In this document: piece after piece, positions 34,583 through 43,698 of the stretch
Layout: the number at the start of each line of letters is the position of its first letter
How positions within the stretch are numbered: the stretch's first letter is position 1
Assembly: GCF_003026285.1 (NCBI RefSeq)
Contig: NZ_PYOD01000003.1
Coordinates: 434,001-498,000 of the forward strand
From: Photobacterium profundum
GTDB lineage: Bacteria > Pseudomonadota > Gammaproteobacteria > Enterobacterales > Vibrionaceae
DNA length: 64,000 nt
Direction of reading: 5' to 3'
Made by a program: the position numbers and the translations under genes
Notes under the pieces: model-generated
Told to the model about the DNA's origin: nothing
Database searches by the model: none
The model's input: the letters and a program-made list of their open reading frames with translations, nothing else

Positions 34583-34611
34583 AAAAGAGCCACGGGATTC
34601 ATGACTCTTTG
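34583..34611 (-). terminator. Terminator of the 83-residue hypothetical gene
   Basis: On the minus strand AAAGAG pairs with CTCTTT, extended by GT-tolerant pairs, and runs into six T. It lies about 40 bases past the stop at 34650. Confidence 0.75.
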
Positions 34612-34649
34612 AGTATAAGGTTAGAATATACGATTTTAAAAAACAAAGC

Positions 34650-34901
34650 CTAATGCTGCAGTTCGCCTGAAGCCAATAACGAAAGGCTGTCTGGTGTATA
34701 CTTATTAAAACTAATTAAAGACTTTTTGGGTGGATAAACGAACTTAGTTACCTTCACTATATATCTTGCAACAATATGGTCTGTCGCATCTTTTTCATCG
34801 AACCAAAATGTATCAATGTCTATCTTTTTACCAATATCCCATTTCATATCGGTTCGAACAAAAACATGCTCTTTAGGGATCCCCAGCAATTCTTTATACA
34901 T
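34650..34901 (-). CDS. Small hypothetical protein
   Basis: This 83-residue soluble protein has no signal peptide. It is rich in aromatic and charged residues and has alternating short strands (HVFVRTDMKWDIGKK, DTFWFDEKD, ARYIVKVTKFVYPPKK). GGAG sits nine bases ahead of the ATG and a good terminator follows, which supports a real single-gene unit. I do not recognise the family and there are no informative neighbours; the adjacent glycosyltransferase gene is separated by 234 AT-rich bases with nothing visible in them. Confidence 0.55.
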   Translation of the reverse strand: MYKELLGIPKEHVFVRTDMKWDIGKKIDIDTFWFDEKDATDHIVARYIVKVTKFVYPPKKSLISFNKYTPDSLSLLASGELQH

Positions 34902-35135
34902 AATGATGACTCCAATAATTTAAAATTAATCAAATACTGACGCTATAATTTCACACTACTTAAGTAGTAGTTGATATTTTCATCACAGTTTAAAAAACGA
35001 CCAACGAGACCCCTATCACATATCTAAAAAAGCCATACGAGCCTAACAAATAATTTCTTTATTACATAATTAGATAGCCATAGATATACACGACAAGGTT
35101 ATCAAAACACAAAATTAACATTTAGAATCAAAACC

Positions 35136-36599
35136 TTAAGCAGGTGGCAATTCATCATTGTTAGGTTGAGTACAGTAAACAAGTTCTCGATTAGTCGACT
35201 CAGTTCTTAATTCACAACGGTTCTTATTCCACATAAAACCTTGTGGGATCTGATTTGTTTTTACAGCCAAAAACGTTGGCTCTTTCAAATCATTCAATAC
35301 AGCACCAAGTGACCCCGTCACCTTTCTTGCTTTGCCATTTGAATAGAACTGAGCAGAGAATGGACGTTTATTCAAATATACAAGTTGACTATCAGGTGCT
35401 TCAACTTGTTGACTCCACGTTGAAAGTAAATTTTTCTCAACTTCTTTCCCCGTTAGATTATAGCCAAGTAATAATGCTGCAATAACAATAAGTACAGGCG
35501 TGATTAAACCAATCTTATATATCTTTTCAGGTAGCTTTAATTTTCCTTGGTAACCCGCGACTAATAGTGCAAAAGCAGGTAAACCAGGCATAACATAACT
35601 CGATAGAATATTACCCGAGAAAGTAAATAAAATGAGTGGTGATAACATCCAACACCATAAGAAACCGAAATACCCATTGTCACTTACTACCCCTTCTTCT
35701 CCGGCTTTGAAGAATCGAGCTACCTGATACATCAGAATAGGTGTCCAAGGTAATGCAGAAAGTGCCCAATATAGCCAAATAGTGCCTCGAATTTCTTTAT
35801 GTGCGGTGCCATATAAATCGCCTTCCCAACCACTCACAATAAACCGTTTAATGTGTTCACCAACGATAAAGTAATTGAGAAAGCCTGGGCTTTTCCATTC
35901 TGCAAGCAAGTACCATGGTAATGATAATATTAAGAAAACAGCGATTCCACCTTTCCAAGGTAAACAGGTCGGAATACGTTTCCATCTTTTATCGCCACAA
36001 ATCCAAATTGTTAGGCTAATACCCACTAAAACGAGGGTTAACGGTCCTTTTGCCAGCATGCCAACTGACAGCCCAACAAAAAACATATAACCCCAAAAGC
36101 GAGATTGCTTCGTCCATGATTGCCAAAAACCAATCATAGAGAGTGTGATACCAAAGGTGAGTGCCGTATCAGTCATCACAGCACCGGAAATCACAATAAA
36201 GGTAGCTGTTGTCGCTAATATTGCCGTCGCTAGCCATGCATGTTCTTTATTGCTATTTTCCTCTCTAGAAGCAACAAACCACGTCAATGCCAGAATAAAG
36301 CATCCAACAAGTAAATGCGGTACGCGGGCTGCGAACTCATTAACACCGAAAACCTCAAATCCAGCGGCACTTAACCAAGTAAAAAGCGGCGGCTTTCCCC
36401 AAAATGGTACATTGTAATCAAACATGGGGGTAATCCAGTTCCCCGTTTCATACATTATTCTTGCCATTTCACCATAACGGGCTTCCGTTGTATCCATGAG
36501 TGGGTATAAACCAAGGCTCAAGAAACGAATCAGAATCGATGTAACAGTAAGTACAATTGCGAGTTGAGTTAAAGATTGCTTTTTCAATGAATTAAACAT
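35136..36599 (-). CDS. ArnT-like GT-C glycosyltransferase (family 39)
   Basis: This 487-residue integral membrane protein has about twelve helices and a C-terminal periplasmic domain. The first periplasmic loop has DTTEARYGEMARIMYETG, the acidic motif shared by ArnT and protein O-mannosyltransferases, with the catalytic Asp. Such enzymes take a sugar from undecaprenyl phosphate and attach it to lipid A, another polysaccharide or protein on the periplasmic face. The ATG overlaps the stop of the GtrB-like gene (TAATG), so the two are coupled: GtrB would load the sugar on the lipid carrier and this protein would transfer it. ArnT itself adds aminoarabinose, but no arn genes are present, so the sugar is unknown. 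Confidence 0.87.
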   Translation of the reverse strand: MFNSLKKQSLTQLAIVLTVTSILIRFLSLGLYPLMDTTEARYGEMARIMYETGNWITPMFDYNVPFWGKPPLFTWLSAAGFEVFGVNEFAARVPHLLVGCFILALTWFVASREENSNKEHAWLATAILATTATFIVISGAVMTDTALTFGITLSMIGFWQSWTKQSRFWGYMFFVGLSVGMLAKGPLTLVLVGISLTIWICGDKRWKRIPTCLPWKGGIAVFLILSLPWYLLAEWKSPGFLNYFIVGEHIKRFIVSGWEGDLYGTAHKEIRGTIWLYWALSALPWTPILMYQVARFFKAGEEGVVSDNGYFGFLWCWMLSPLILFTFSGNILSSYVMPGLPAFALLVAGYQGKLKLPEKIYKIGLITPVLIVIAALLLGYNLTGKEVEKNLLSTWSQQVEAPDSQLVYLNKRPFSAQFYSNGKARKVTGSLGAVLNDLKEPTFLAVKTNQIPQGFMWNKNRCELRTESTNRELVYCTQPNNDELPPA

Positions 36600-37750
36600 T
36601 ATGCTTTTACTTCCTCACCCTTTGTATTTAACTGCCCTTCCATAAAAACAGACTCTCTTGAAACATTTATCGGGTGTGCGTTATCATCAATTGGTTTTAT
36701 GTTAAATGCCTGTATTTCGATATTATTGGCGTGATCAGCATTCGTCGTCATATTAGCTGTAGCATTTTTGATAGTCTGATCCATCACAACAAATAATGGT
36801 CGTTGCTTCGCTTCTATAAACAAACGTCCAACATATTCGCCCATTAAACCAATCGAGAGTAGTTGTACTCCGCCTAACAGCAGAACAATCATGATCGTCG
36901 AAGGATAACCTGCAACGGGATCACCCCAGATAATCGTTTTCGTAAAGACAACCGCTGCCATAATAATTGCTGCTAGGGATGTAAATAGACCCGCCGCAGT
37001 GGCAAGGCGTAGCGGCCGAGTACTGAATGACGTAATACCTTCAAAGGCAAGATGTACCAATTTGGTGTAATTCCATTTCGTTTCACCCGCCTGACGAGCA
37101 TCTCGATCAAATTGCAGCGTTGTACGTCTAAATCCAGGCCATGCAAACAAACCTTTCATGAAACGAGTTCGCTCTGGCAGTTTATTTATCTCATCAACAA
37201 CACGGCGGTCAATGAGCCTAAAATCACCCACATTCTGAGGGATTGGTATATCCGACATACTGTTGATTAATTTATAAAAAGCAGCCGCGGTTACTCGCTT
37301 AAACCAGCTTTCGCCATGACGTTTATGACGTTGCATGTCTACAACATCAAAACCCTGCTTCCACTCTTTCACCATGGCAGGGATTAACTCAGGGGGATCT
37401 TGAAGATCTGCATCAATGAGGATAACAGCCTGCCCTTTTGCGGCTTGTAAACCAGCACTCATTGCCGCTTCTTTACCGAAATTACGGCTTAAACAGATAG
37501 TGACTATCTGGTGGTATTCACTAAACAAGCTATTCGCAAGCTTGACACTGCTATCACTACTGCCATCATCGACATAAATAATTTCGCAATGCTCGTTCAA
37601 GCCATCAAGCACAGCACATACCCGTTTATGGCATTCTTTAATGACTAATTCTTCGTTGTACATTGGAATAATAATGGATAGCAGGGGCGACTTCTCTTTA
37701 CCTTTATTCTGCTTATCTCTGTGTTGAGATAATAAAGTAATGGTCGACAT
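36599..37750 (-). CDS. GtrB-like polyprenyl-phosphate glycosyltransferase (GT2)
   Basis: This 383-residue protein has an N-terminal GT-A domain and two C-terminal membrane helices (about 235-257 and 275-300). Motifs include SIIIPMYNEE, IIYVDDGSSD, LIDADLQDPPEL (the DxD metal and nucleotide site) and RQAGETKWNYTKL near the membrane entry. This is the dolichol-phosphate-mannose-synthase/GtrB class that moves a sugar from a nucleotide donor to undecaprenyl phosphate in the inner leaflet. The C-terminal tail of about 50 residues is polar and unusually long. It is the first gene of a pair with the ArnT-like transferase and is divergent from a two-component system that probably controls it. Confidence 0.88.
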   Translation of the reverse strand: MSTITLLSQHRDKQNKGKEKSPLLSIIIPMYNEELVIKECHKRVCAVLDGLNEHCEIIYVDDGSSDSSVKLANSLFSEYHQIVTICLSRNFGKEAAMSAGLQAAKGQAVILIDADLQDPPELIPAMVKEWKQGFDVVDMQRHKRHGESWFKRVTAAAFYKLINSMSDIPIPQNVGDFRLIDRRVVDEINKLPERTRFMKGLFAWPGFRRTTLQFDRDARQAGETKWNYTKLVHLAFEGITSFSTRPLRLATAAGLFTSLAAIIMAAVVFTKTIIWGDPVAGYPSTIMIVLLLGGVQLLSIGLMGEYVGRLFIEAKQRPLFVVMDQTIKNATANMTTNADHANNIEIQAFNIKPIDDNAHPINVSRESVFMEGQLNTKGEEVKA

Positions 37751-37906
37751 ACAATACCTCTTAAATGCGTCTTTCCTGTGCGATTAAGTTCATCGTACGA
37801 GAAGTCGTGTCATAAAAAGGTCTCTGACATTTTTTTCACTCTAATATGTGTCATTATATGACCCATAAATATTTACTATTTTTATTATTAAAGCACTGGT
37901 AAGACG

Positions 37907-38581
37907 ATGAAATTACTCCTTATTGAAGACCATAAAGACATCGCAGGTGTCATATTCGATTTTTTCGAGATTAAAGGTTATACGCTGGATTATGCCAATA
38001 ATGGTTTGCATGGTTATGAGCTAGCCAGCAGTAATTATTACGACCTTATTATTCTTGATGTCATGCTGCCTCGCATGGATGGATTTACCGTCTGCCAGAA
38101 ACTGCGTGAACAAGGCGTTGATACCCCGATTTTAATGCTGACGGCACGAGATACGCGAGAGGATACCTTAGAAGGTTTCGCACAAGGTGCTGATGATTAC
38201 CTTGTGAAGCCGTTTGATTTAGAAATATTGGAAGCGAGAATTAAATCATTAACCCGTCGACGTATTGGCAATACAGCAACCAAAACATTAAATTTTGGTG
38301 ATCTAACATTAGATTTAAATACGCATGTTGTCTCTCGTAATGACTGCCAGTTTTCTTTAAACCCCACCTTATTTACCATATTGAAACTGATGATGGTCAG
38401 AGCGCCGAACGTAGTAGCAAAAGATGAGCTCATCTCTGCACTTTGGGGGGATGATGAACCCGAAGGGAACGTGTTAAGAAGCCATATATACCAATTACGC
38501 AGTCAAATAGATAAACCATTCAAACACGCTTATATCAATACGGTGCCAAAGGTTGGCTATCAACTCATTGATAAAGGGTAA
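37907..38581 (+). CDS. OmpR/PhoB-family response regulator
   Basis: This 224-residue protein has a receiver domain with Glu-Asp pocket (LLIEDHKD), phospho-accepting Asp51 in LIILDVMLPRMDG, Thr in MLTARDT and Lys in VKPFDLE. Its C-terminal winged helix ends HIYQLRSQIDKPF and NTVPKVGYQL. It ends five bases before the histidine kinase gene, forming a TCS operon. It is divergent from the GtrB/ArnT-like pair (156 bases) and upstream of a convergent gtrA gene, so it likely regulates envelope sugar modification in response to stress such as cationic peptides or metals. That role is inferred from position and from PmrAB/PhoPQ-like precedents. Confidence 0.9.
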   Translation: MKLLLIEDHKDIAGVIFDFFEIKGYTLDYANNGLHGYELASSNYYDLIILDVMLPRMDGFTVCQKLREQGVDTPILMLTARDTREDTLEGFAQGADDYLVKPFDLEILEARIKSLTRRRIGNTATKTLNFGDLTLDLNTHVVSRNDCQFSLNPTLFTILKLMMVRAPNVVAKDELISALWGDDEPEGNVLRSHIYQLRSQIDKPFKHAYINTVPKVGYQLIDKG

Positions 38582-38586
38582 GTAAC

Positions 38587-39879
38587 GTGTCTAAAGTTAA
38601 ATCCGCAAAGCAGATCACTTTCACCTATTTTGCGATCGTGGCATTTGCCATTATCGCGACTCATTTTTCTCTGATGGAGTCAACACTTGAAGACCTTGAG
38701 TATTTAAATGCCCAGAACCGACTCAATTACTCAAAAGAAGTTGCTCAAGAGCTTTTAAGCGATAGCCATAACACCAGTGTTGCAATTCCCCCTTTTAGCT
38801 TTGCGTATGTTGGTAAAGAAGCATTACCTGCCAATATAACAATTCCTGACAACCTTCAATTCAATACCGCAGTAGAACTGAAACAGGCAGAAACACAAGA
38901 CACTGAATACTTTATCATGAAGTCGCAGCTAACAATTCGCGACCAAGTGCAAACGGTCTATATTTTATACTTCGATGAGATCTATGAATTCAGTGAAGAG
39001 CAAATATTTTGGAGCCAAGCAAAACAACTTATTATTTCTATCACTCTGCTACTGGTTAGCTTTGCTGTTGTACTACGCATATCACAGCGCCTTACTAGCC
39101 CACTATCAACACTCGCTGAAGAGCTAGAAGCACGTTCTCCCCATGACTTGACCCCAATACCTGTACCCAAAGGTGTCGAAACAAAAGAACTTTTACAGTT
39201 AGTTCATAGCTTTAATCAATATCAAGCTCGGCTTCATACTTCTATTGAGCGGGAACGCTCATTCAACCGTTACGCTAGCCATGAATTACGAACACCATTA
39301 ATGGTTATCAAGGGAGCAGTGTCTTTACTTGGTCAATCTAGTGAACCCGTCTTTATTGAAAAGCAACGCCAGCGCCTGCTTTCTGCCAGTAATGAAATGA
39401 ATGACTTTGTGACAACATTACTATCTCTTACCCGCGATGAAGAGCTTTCTACCTTAGTATTGCGAACACTTGATAAAGCGGAAATTGAAAATATCATTCA
39501 GACTCATTCACATTTGATCGATCACAAACCAATCAATTGTGAGGTGGTGCTAAAAGAAGAAACCAAGATCAAAGTACCTGAAACTACAATAAAAATATTG
39601 ATAGGTAATTTAGTGAAAAATGCGTTTGCGTGTACCGAAGAAGGCACGGTAACGATCACTGTTTCTCCAGATACCATTGAAGTTGTAGATACTGGTATAG
39701 GGCTTGATACAAAACCGAGAGGCATTGAGGGATACGGTTTAGGCCTAGTGATTGCCAACGATATCTGTCGTAAATATGGCTGGCAGCTAGATTTGACTAA
39801 TAATGCAACGGGGGGATGTACAGCAACTATCACGCTACAGCCGGACGAAATACCCAGCGTTCAGCCAATAGATAGTTAG
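38587..39879 (+). CDS. Sensor histidine kinase
   Basis: This 430-residue membrane kinase starts at GTG with GGGTAAG upstream. Helices at about 10-30 and 140-160 flank a periplasmic sensor of about 110 residues. A HAMP-like linker follows, then phospho-accepting His232 in YASHELRTPLMV, the N box LVKNAFACTEEG, the G1 box VVDTGIGLD and the G2 box GYGLGLVIAND, all intact. It pairs with the response regulator just upstream. The last 50 bases overlap the end of the convergent gtrA gene, a tight tail-to-tail arrangement that could lead to antisense interference. Confidence 0.9.
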   Translation: MSKVKSAKQITFTYFAIVAFAIIATHFSLMESTLEDLEYLNAQNRLNYSKEVAQELLSDSHNTSVAIPPFSFAYVGKEALPANITIPDNLQFNTAVELKQAETQDTEYFIMKSQLTIRDQVQTVYILYFDEIYEFSEEQIFWSQAKQLIISITLLLVSFAVVLRISQRLTSPLSTLAEELEARSPHDLTPIPVPKGVETKELLQLVHSFNQYQARLHTSIERERSFNRYASHELRTPLMVIKGAVSLLGQSSEPVFIEKQRQRLLSASNEMNDFVTTLLSLTRDEELSTLVLRTLDKAEIENIIQTHSHLIDHKPINCEVVLKEETKIKVPETTIKILIGNLVKNAFACTEEGTVTITVSPDTIEVVDTGIGLDTKPRGIEGYGLGLVIANDICRKYGWQLDLTNNATGGCTATITLQPDEIPSVQPIDS

Positions 39880-40285
39880 TTATCAGCCCTAGTAACACCC
39901 CTGGTACCATTGCTACAACCGACCAAACCACTTCGATATCGAGGTGGTTTATTATTAGGGTTTTCATCTCTGGGTATTTAATTAAAGATTCAATTAATAA
40001 TTGATTAATATCTATCGATTGCATTAATAACCAATAACAGCCCCAGTTAGGAATAAAACCAATACAAGAAACAGCAAGAAAGCGCCCCCACTGCTGTACT
40101 GGTTTAGGATTATTGCTCGCATCAAATGTAATATGCCGATTTAACCACCAGTTAGACGTCGCTGCTACCCAAAACGCAATAGCGCGAGCGGGAATAAAGG
40201 CGATGTAGGAAGACAAAAAAAACATCGTTGCAGCATCAACAACAAAACCAATACTACCCACGCCTGCGAACCGAAATACTTTCAT
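39830..40285 (-). CDS. GtrA-family membrane protein
   Basis: This 151-residue protein has four hydrophobic helices and the GtrA/DPMS_flippase pattern (PF04138): RFAGVGSIGFVVDAATMFFL at the N terminus, then AIAFWVAATSNWWLNRHITF. GtrA proteins are thought to flip polyprenyl-phosphate-linked sugar across the inner membrane. This supplies the step between the GtrB-like loading enzyme and the ArnT-like transferase encoded on the other side of the two-component system. AAAGGG lies before the ATG. Its 3' end overlaps the kinase gene by 50 bases. Confidence 0.88.
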   Translation of the reverse strand: MKVFRFAGVGSIGFVVDAATMFFLSSYIAFIPARAIAFWVAATSNWWLNRHITFDASNNPKPVQQWGRFLAVSCIGFIPNWGCYWLLMQSIDINQLLIESLIKYPEMKTLIINHLDIEVVWSVVAMVPGVLLGLITNYLLAERWVFRPAVA

Positions 40286-40545
40286 TTAGCTACAACCCTT
40301 TATTATCATTATGGTCTCACCAGCTGTTATCTATTCATTGTATGAATAGTGTGATGAGCAATAAATATTACATGATCTGCAGTAAAAAAAAGGTGAATAA
40401 CAAGAAATCAGAATGACGGCCTAACTAGGAACAACGTGTAGTTCTAAGATAAAGAGTCCTAAAAATTAAAAAAGACTTTTTTTTCACCTTAGCATTGTAT
40501 AATACCTGCAATTTCATAAATTCATTCACTTTAGTACGGATTACA

Positions 40546-41463
40546 ATGAGTAAAATTTTCACCTTTTTAAAAGGCATGGCGATGGGTGCCGCCGATGTAG
40601 TACCAGGTGTATCGGGTGGTACAATTGCCTTCATCACAGGCATTTACGATACATTGCTAGAAAGTATTCGACGTATCAATCCCAGTCTAATTCCTATTAT
40701 TAAGCAACAAGGAGTTAAGGGCGCATTCGAGCATATCAATGGTACTTTTCTAGTCCTGTTATTCTCCGGTATTTTGACCAGTATTTTTACTCTCGCACGC
40801 GTGATCACATGGATGCTTCAAACGCACCCGATTCCGCTTTGGTCGTTCTTCTTTGGCTTGATCATTGTGTCTGTCATTCATATGTTCAAACAAGTCGAAC
40901 AATGGAAAATAACACGCTTTATTTCTGTGGCGGCTGGCGCTTTCTTTGCTTATGGTATTACTGTACTACACCCCTTAACAATGGAACCTACGTTACTTAA
41001 CGTTGTTATTGCTGGTGCTATTGCAATCTGCGCAATGATTTTACCCGGTATTTCTGGCAGCTTTATTTTGCTGTTATTAGGAATGTATGGTCCTGTATTG
41101 GCCGCAGCGAAGTCATTCGATATTGTGACGCTGGCATTATTTGCACTAGGTTGTTTAATCGGCCTACTGTCGTTTTCACACGTTTTATCATGGGTATTAC
41201 GCCATTATCGAGATATCGCGTTAACGTTCTTAACGGGGTTAATGATTGGTACGCTCAGTAAAATTTGGCCATGGAAGGAAGTGCTGACATGGCGCACAAA
41301 CTCTAGTGGTGAACAGGTCCCATTATTAGAGCAAAACTTATCGCCATTCAATTTTGAGCAAGTTACAGGTCAACCCTCTTTAATCGGGTATGCAATAATT
41401 GCCACGATAGTCGGTTTCGCTGTTGTATGGGGCTTGGAGCAGTTTGCAGATAAAACAGAGTAA
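40546..41463 (+). CDS. DUF368 polyprenyl-phosphate transporter (PopT family)
   Basis: This 305-residue protein has about eight to ten membrane helices and DUF368 signatures: KGMAMGAADVVPGVSGGTIA at the N terminus and a matching ICAMILPGISGSFILLLLG repeat in the second half. DUF368 proteins were recently identified (in V. cholerae and S. aureus among others) as transporters that return undecaprenyl phosphate to the cytosolic leaflet after glycan polymer transfer. Placement next to GtrA, GtrB and an ArnT-like transferase, which all use that carrier, fits this role. The ATG at 40546 begins at the conserved domain; the upstream 17 codons look non-coding. A clear terminator follows. Confidence 0.88.
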   Translation: MSKIFTFLKGMAMGAADVVPGVSGGTIAFITGIYDTLLESIRRINPSLIPIIKQQGVKGAFEHINGTFLVLLFSGILTSIFTLARVITWMLQTHPIPLWSFFFGLIIVSVIHMFKQVEQWKITRFISVAAGAFFAYGITVLHPLTMEPTLLNVVIAGAIAICAMILPGISGSFILLLLGMYGPVLAAAKSFDIVTLALFALGCLIGLLSFSHVLSWVLRHYRDIALTFLTGLMIGTLSKIWPWKEVLTWRTNSSGEQVPLLEQNLSPFNFEQVTGQPSLIGYAIIATIVGFAVVWGLEQFADKTE

Positions 41464-41512
41464 TCTGCAATAAACTAAAGTATTACTCTCTACCTCTATG
41501 CACTACTTTTCT

Positions 41513-41541
41513 AGCCCTGTTAGTTCTTTGCAGGGCTTTTT
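41513..41541 (+). terminator. Terminator after the DUF368 gene
   Basis: AGCCCTG pairs with CAGGGCT around an 11-base loop, followed by TTTTTT. It lies 50 bases past the stop codon. Confidence 0.9.
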
Positions 41542-41648
41542 TCATTCTTTTTATTTTTCGATAATTACCACACTTTCTTTCAACAACACTTTGATTACAC
41601 AATGTAAGTGATACTATTCACAAACACATTACAATTAACAGTCAGAAC

Positions 41649-42143
41649 ATGTTACAGCCTCAGCCAAAATCAATATTATCGTTAACGCTAAAAACACTTG
41701 TCGCCTTTGGCATTGGATTTGGTTCTTTACAATTACTCGATGCATATACTGCAACCAGTATTCAGCCAGTGTTGCCTTCACGTATTCCCTTAGAAGAAAC
41801 CTGCCAGCTCAGCCAACAAGCATGTAAACAACAAACTGCAATAATCCAAATAAGTACCGATATTGTCCACCCTTTAGAATCAACAACAATGACCGTCGAC
41901 TGGCCTGACTTACCCCAAGAAACGACGCAATTGATGGTGTCATTAGAAGGTAATGAAATGATGATGGGGGTCTATAAGGTACTTTTGACTAAGCAAGTAT
42001 CAGGGCAATACAGCGGCGAGCTCATGCTGCCTTTCTGCACGACAAACGCAATGACATGGCAAGGAAGCATTAAAGCCCTTTCCTCTACTAATTCGAATGA
42101 CAGTATTCAGCCTCTCAATATTTCTTTAAGGATGACACAATGA
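41649..42143 (+). CDS. Hypothetical membrane-anchored protein coupled to the SCO gene
   Basis: This 164-residue protein has one N-terminal membrane helix (about 9-30) and a periplasmic beta-rich domain. That domain contains four cysteines: two close together in EETCQLSQQACKQQ, and two more (one in MLPFCTTN). Its methionine content is high around GNEMMMGVYK, as in copper-handling proteins. The stop overlaps the SCO-family start by four bases (ATGA), so the two are translated together. A role in periplasmic copper delivery or thiol chemistry with SCO is reasonable but inferred. I do not recognise a named family. Confidence 0.6.
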   Translation: MLQPQPKSILSLTLKTLVAFGIGFGSLQLLDAYTATSIQPVLPSRIPLEETCQLSQQACKQQTAIIQISTDIVHPLESTTMTVDWPDLPQETTQLMVSLEGNEMMMGVYKVLLTKQVSGQYSGELMLPFCTTNAMTWQGSIKALSSTNSNDSIQPLNISLRMTQ

Positions 42144-42736
42144 AATATCAATGGATAATTTTAGCGTTAGCACTAGGTGCAGGGCTTATTACGCGTTACG
42201 TAACAGATAGCAATGATCCAACGATTACTGCCGAGCAAACATCTCCAATTAACATTTTAGAAAGTGGCGATAAGGCCATTGATTTATACGATACAGAAGA
42301 TAGCCGTATACGTGTTGTTTATTTTGGTTACACACACTGCCCTGATGTATGCCCAACCTCGCTTGCAGTGCTGTCTGCAGCCTTACAAAAGGTATCTCCA
42401 CAACAGCTATCTAACCTGTGGCCTATTTTCATCACGTTAGACCCAGAGCGCGATACACCCGTAAAAAGTGCAGAGTACGCGCAATATTTCCATAAAAACA
42501 TAATTGGAATGACAGGCACAGATACTCAAACAAAAGCACTTGCTGAAAAATATGGGGTTTTATATATGCGTACAGAATTAAAAGATTCAGCATTAGAATA
42601 CGCAGTCGATCACAGTTCGTATTTTTACTTTTTGAAGCCAGATGGCACTTTGCTTGAAAAAATACCCCATACACTTAACCCTGATATATTAGCCGAAGCA
42701 ATTGACCGTTTAACAGGTGATGCCAAACAAGCATGA
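42140..42736 (+). CDS. SCO1/SenC family copper or thiol protein
   Basis: This 198-residue membrane-anchored thioredoxin-fold protein has a helix at about residues 4-20. The copper-binding CxxxC is in THCPDVCPTSLAVL at about 72-76, and the ligand histidine lies later in YAVDHSSYFYFL. SCO proteins deliver copper to the CuA site of cytochrome c oxidase or keep its cysteines reduced; some instead defend against periplasmic oxidants. It overlaps the preceding membrane-anchored gene by four bases. No cytochrome oxidase genes are in view, so the target is probably encoded elsewhere. Confidence 0.9.
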   Translation: MKYQWIILALALGAGLITRYVTDSNDPTITAEQTSPINILESGDKAIDLYDTEDSRIRVVYFGYTHCPDVCPTSLAVLSAALQKVSPQQLSNLWPIFITLDPERDTPVKSAEYAQYFHKNIIGMTGTDTQTKALAEKYGVLYMRTELKDSALEYAVDHSSYFYFLKPDGTLLEKIPHTLNPDILAEAIDRLTGDAKQA

Positions 42737-43148
42737 CGCTTAATATGGCCTCTAATAAGGCCACTTTGCTTCCATGTCATTAATATAATTAAAAATAGTA
42801 CGCATAAGTCCGGTTTGTCTGACAGTTTTCTAACAATCGGCTGGGATAATCTATTTTCTTGAAGTGAAATGGCCCATTAAAAAAACAGAAACATACAGAG
42901 TTATAACAAGCTCAATGTGCTTGAAGCCCAGAAGCAACAAGCGATTCAGCCGATTATTGATACCAATAAAAAGTTGATATAATTCTAATTCTGTAAGGTA
43001 TTCTCACGTTTGATAGAAGTTTTTTCATTAAAAGCGTGCTTTTAATGAGCAATTTTAAGATGTTATGCCATAATGATCTTGCCGACTAAAACTTTTTCAA
43101 TACTCGGTTTGTAGTGGCAAACTTATGTAGAATGTAGAAGGAATAAAA
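42737..43148 (+). other. Intergenic region between the SCO and lpp genes
   Basis: These 412 bases hold a small hairpin at 42746-42763 (TGGCCT/AGGCCA), possibly the SCO terminator, and the lpp promoter, expected near 43080-43130. A short open stretch at about 42895-42981 reads like protein (SYNKLNVLEAQKQQ) but has no start; it may be a gene remnant. Nothing else is evident. Confidence 0.45.
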
Positions 43149-43412
43149 ATGAATCGTTCACTAACTATCCTATCTGGTGTAATCCTGAGTGCAGCTCTTA
43201 TGGGTTGTTCAAGTTCAGATGAAGTAGACCAAATGCAACAACTGACTAACAAAGTAGATATGCTTTCTGATCAAGTTAGTGCTCTTCAGAGTCAACAAGA
43301 TCAAATGGCAGGCGCAGTAAATGACTCTCGAGCAGCGTCAGATGCAGCTTACCAAGAAGCTATGCGTGCAAACCAACGTATTGATAATATCGCTGGTTCG
43401 TACACTAAGTAA
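43149..43412 (+). CDS. lpp: Major outer-membrane (Braun) lipoprotein
   Basis: This 87-residue lipoprotein has a signal sequence ending in the lipobox LMGC (Cys20 to be lipidated). The mature part of about 68 residues is a heptad-repeat coiled coil (VDQMQQLTNKVDMLSDQVSA), like the Lpp trimer. The C-terminal Lys after SYT is the likely residue joined to peptidoglycan by an L,D-transpeptidase; such an enzyme is encoded 360 bases away on the other strand. An AGAAGGAA ribosome binding site and a strong terminator support high expression. Lpp links the outer membrane to the cell wall. Confidence 0.9.
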   Translation: MNRSLTILSGVILSAALMGCSSSDEVDQMQQLTNKVDMLSDQVSALQSQQDQMAGAVNDSRAASDAAYQEAMRANQRIDNIAGSYTK

Positions 43413-43433
43413 CATGCTTTATTAAAATAAGTC

Positions 43434-43468
43434 GAAGTGATGGTATCTATATCATCACTTCTTCTTTT
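43434..43468 (+). terminator. Terminator of lpp
   Basis: GAAGTGATG pairs with CATCACTTC around ten bases, then TTCTTTTT. It lies 21 bases past the lpp stop codon. Confidence 0.88.
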
Positions 43469-43698
43469 TATTTATAAAAAACAACGGTCACCGAATCCCC
43501 CATCAGCTTCTTTTCACTTATCCTATACTGTTCAATTAACCACTGTAACGGCTTATACCCCAGTGTAAAGCCTCCTAAACAGCGATTAAAGCTTACAACA
43601 ATATAGTTAATACGCTTTGGGCTAGTAAGTGGTAAGAGCCAGAAATAATTGAAAATAACAAAACTGAGGTTTGAATTTAAGGTTTGATACAAGAAGAT

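Noticed and set aside
42895-42981. Short protein-like stretch (SYNKLNVLEAQKQQ) between the SCO and lpp genes
   Set aside because: No start codon and an upstream stop; too short to identify. Possibly a remnant.
43468-43692. Minus-strand 74-residue open frame between the lpp and L,D-transpeptidase genes
   Set aside because: Starts at a TTG without ribosome binding site, begins directly after a terminator, and has no recognisable family. Its later part looks protein-like, so a decayed gene is possible.
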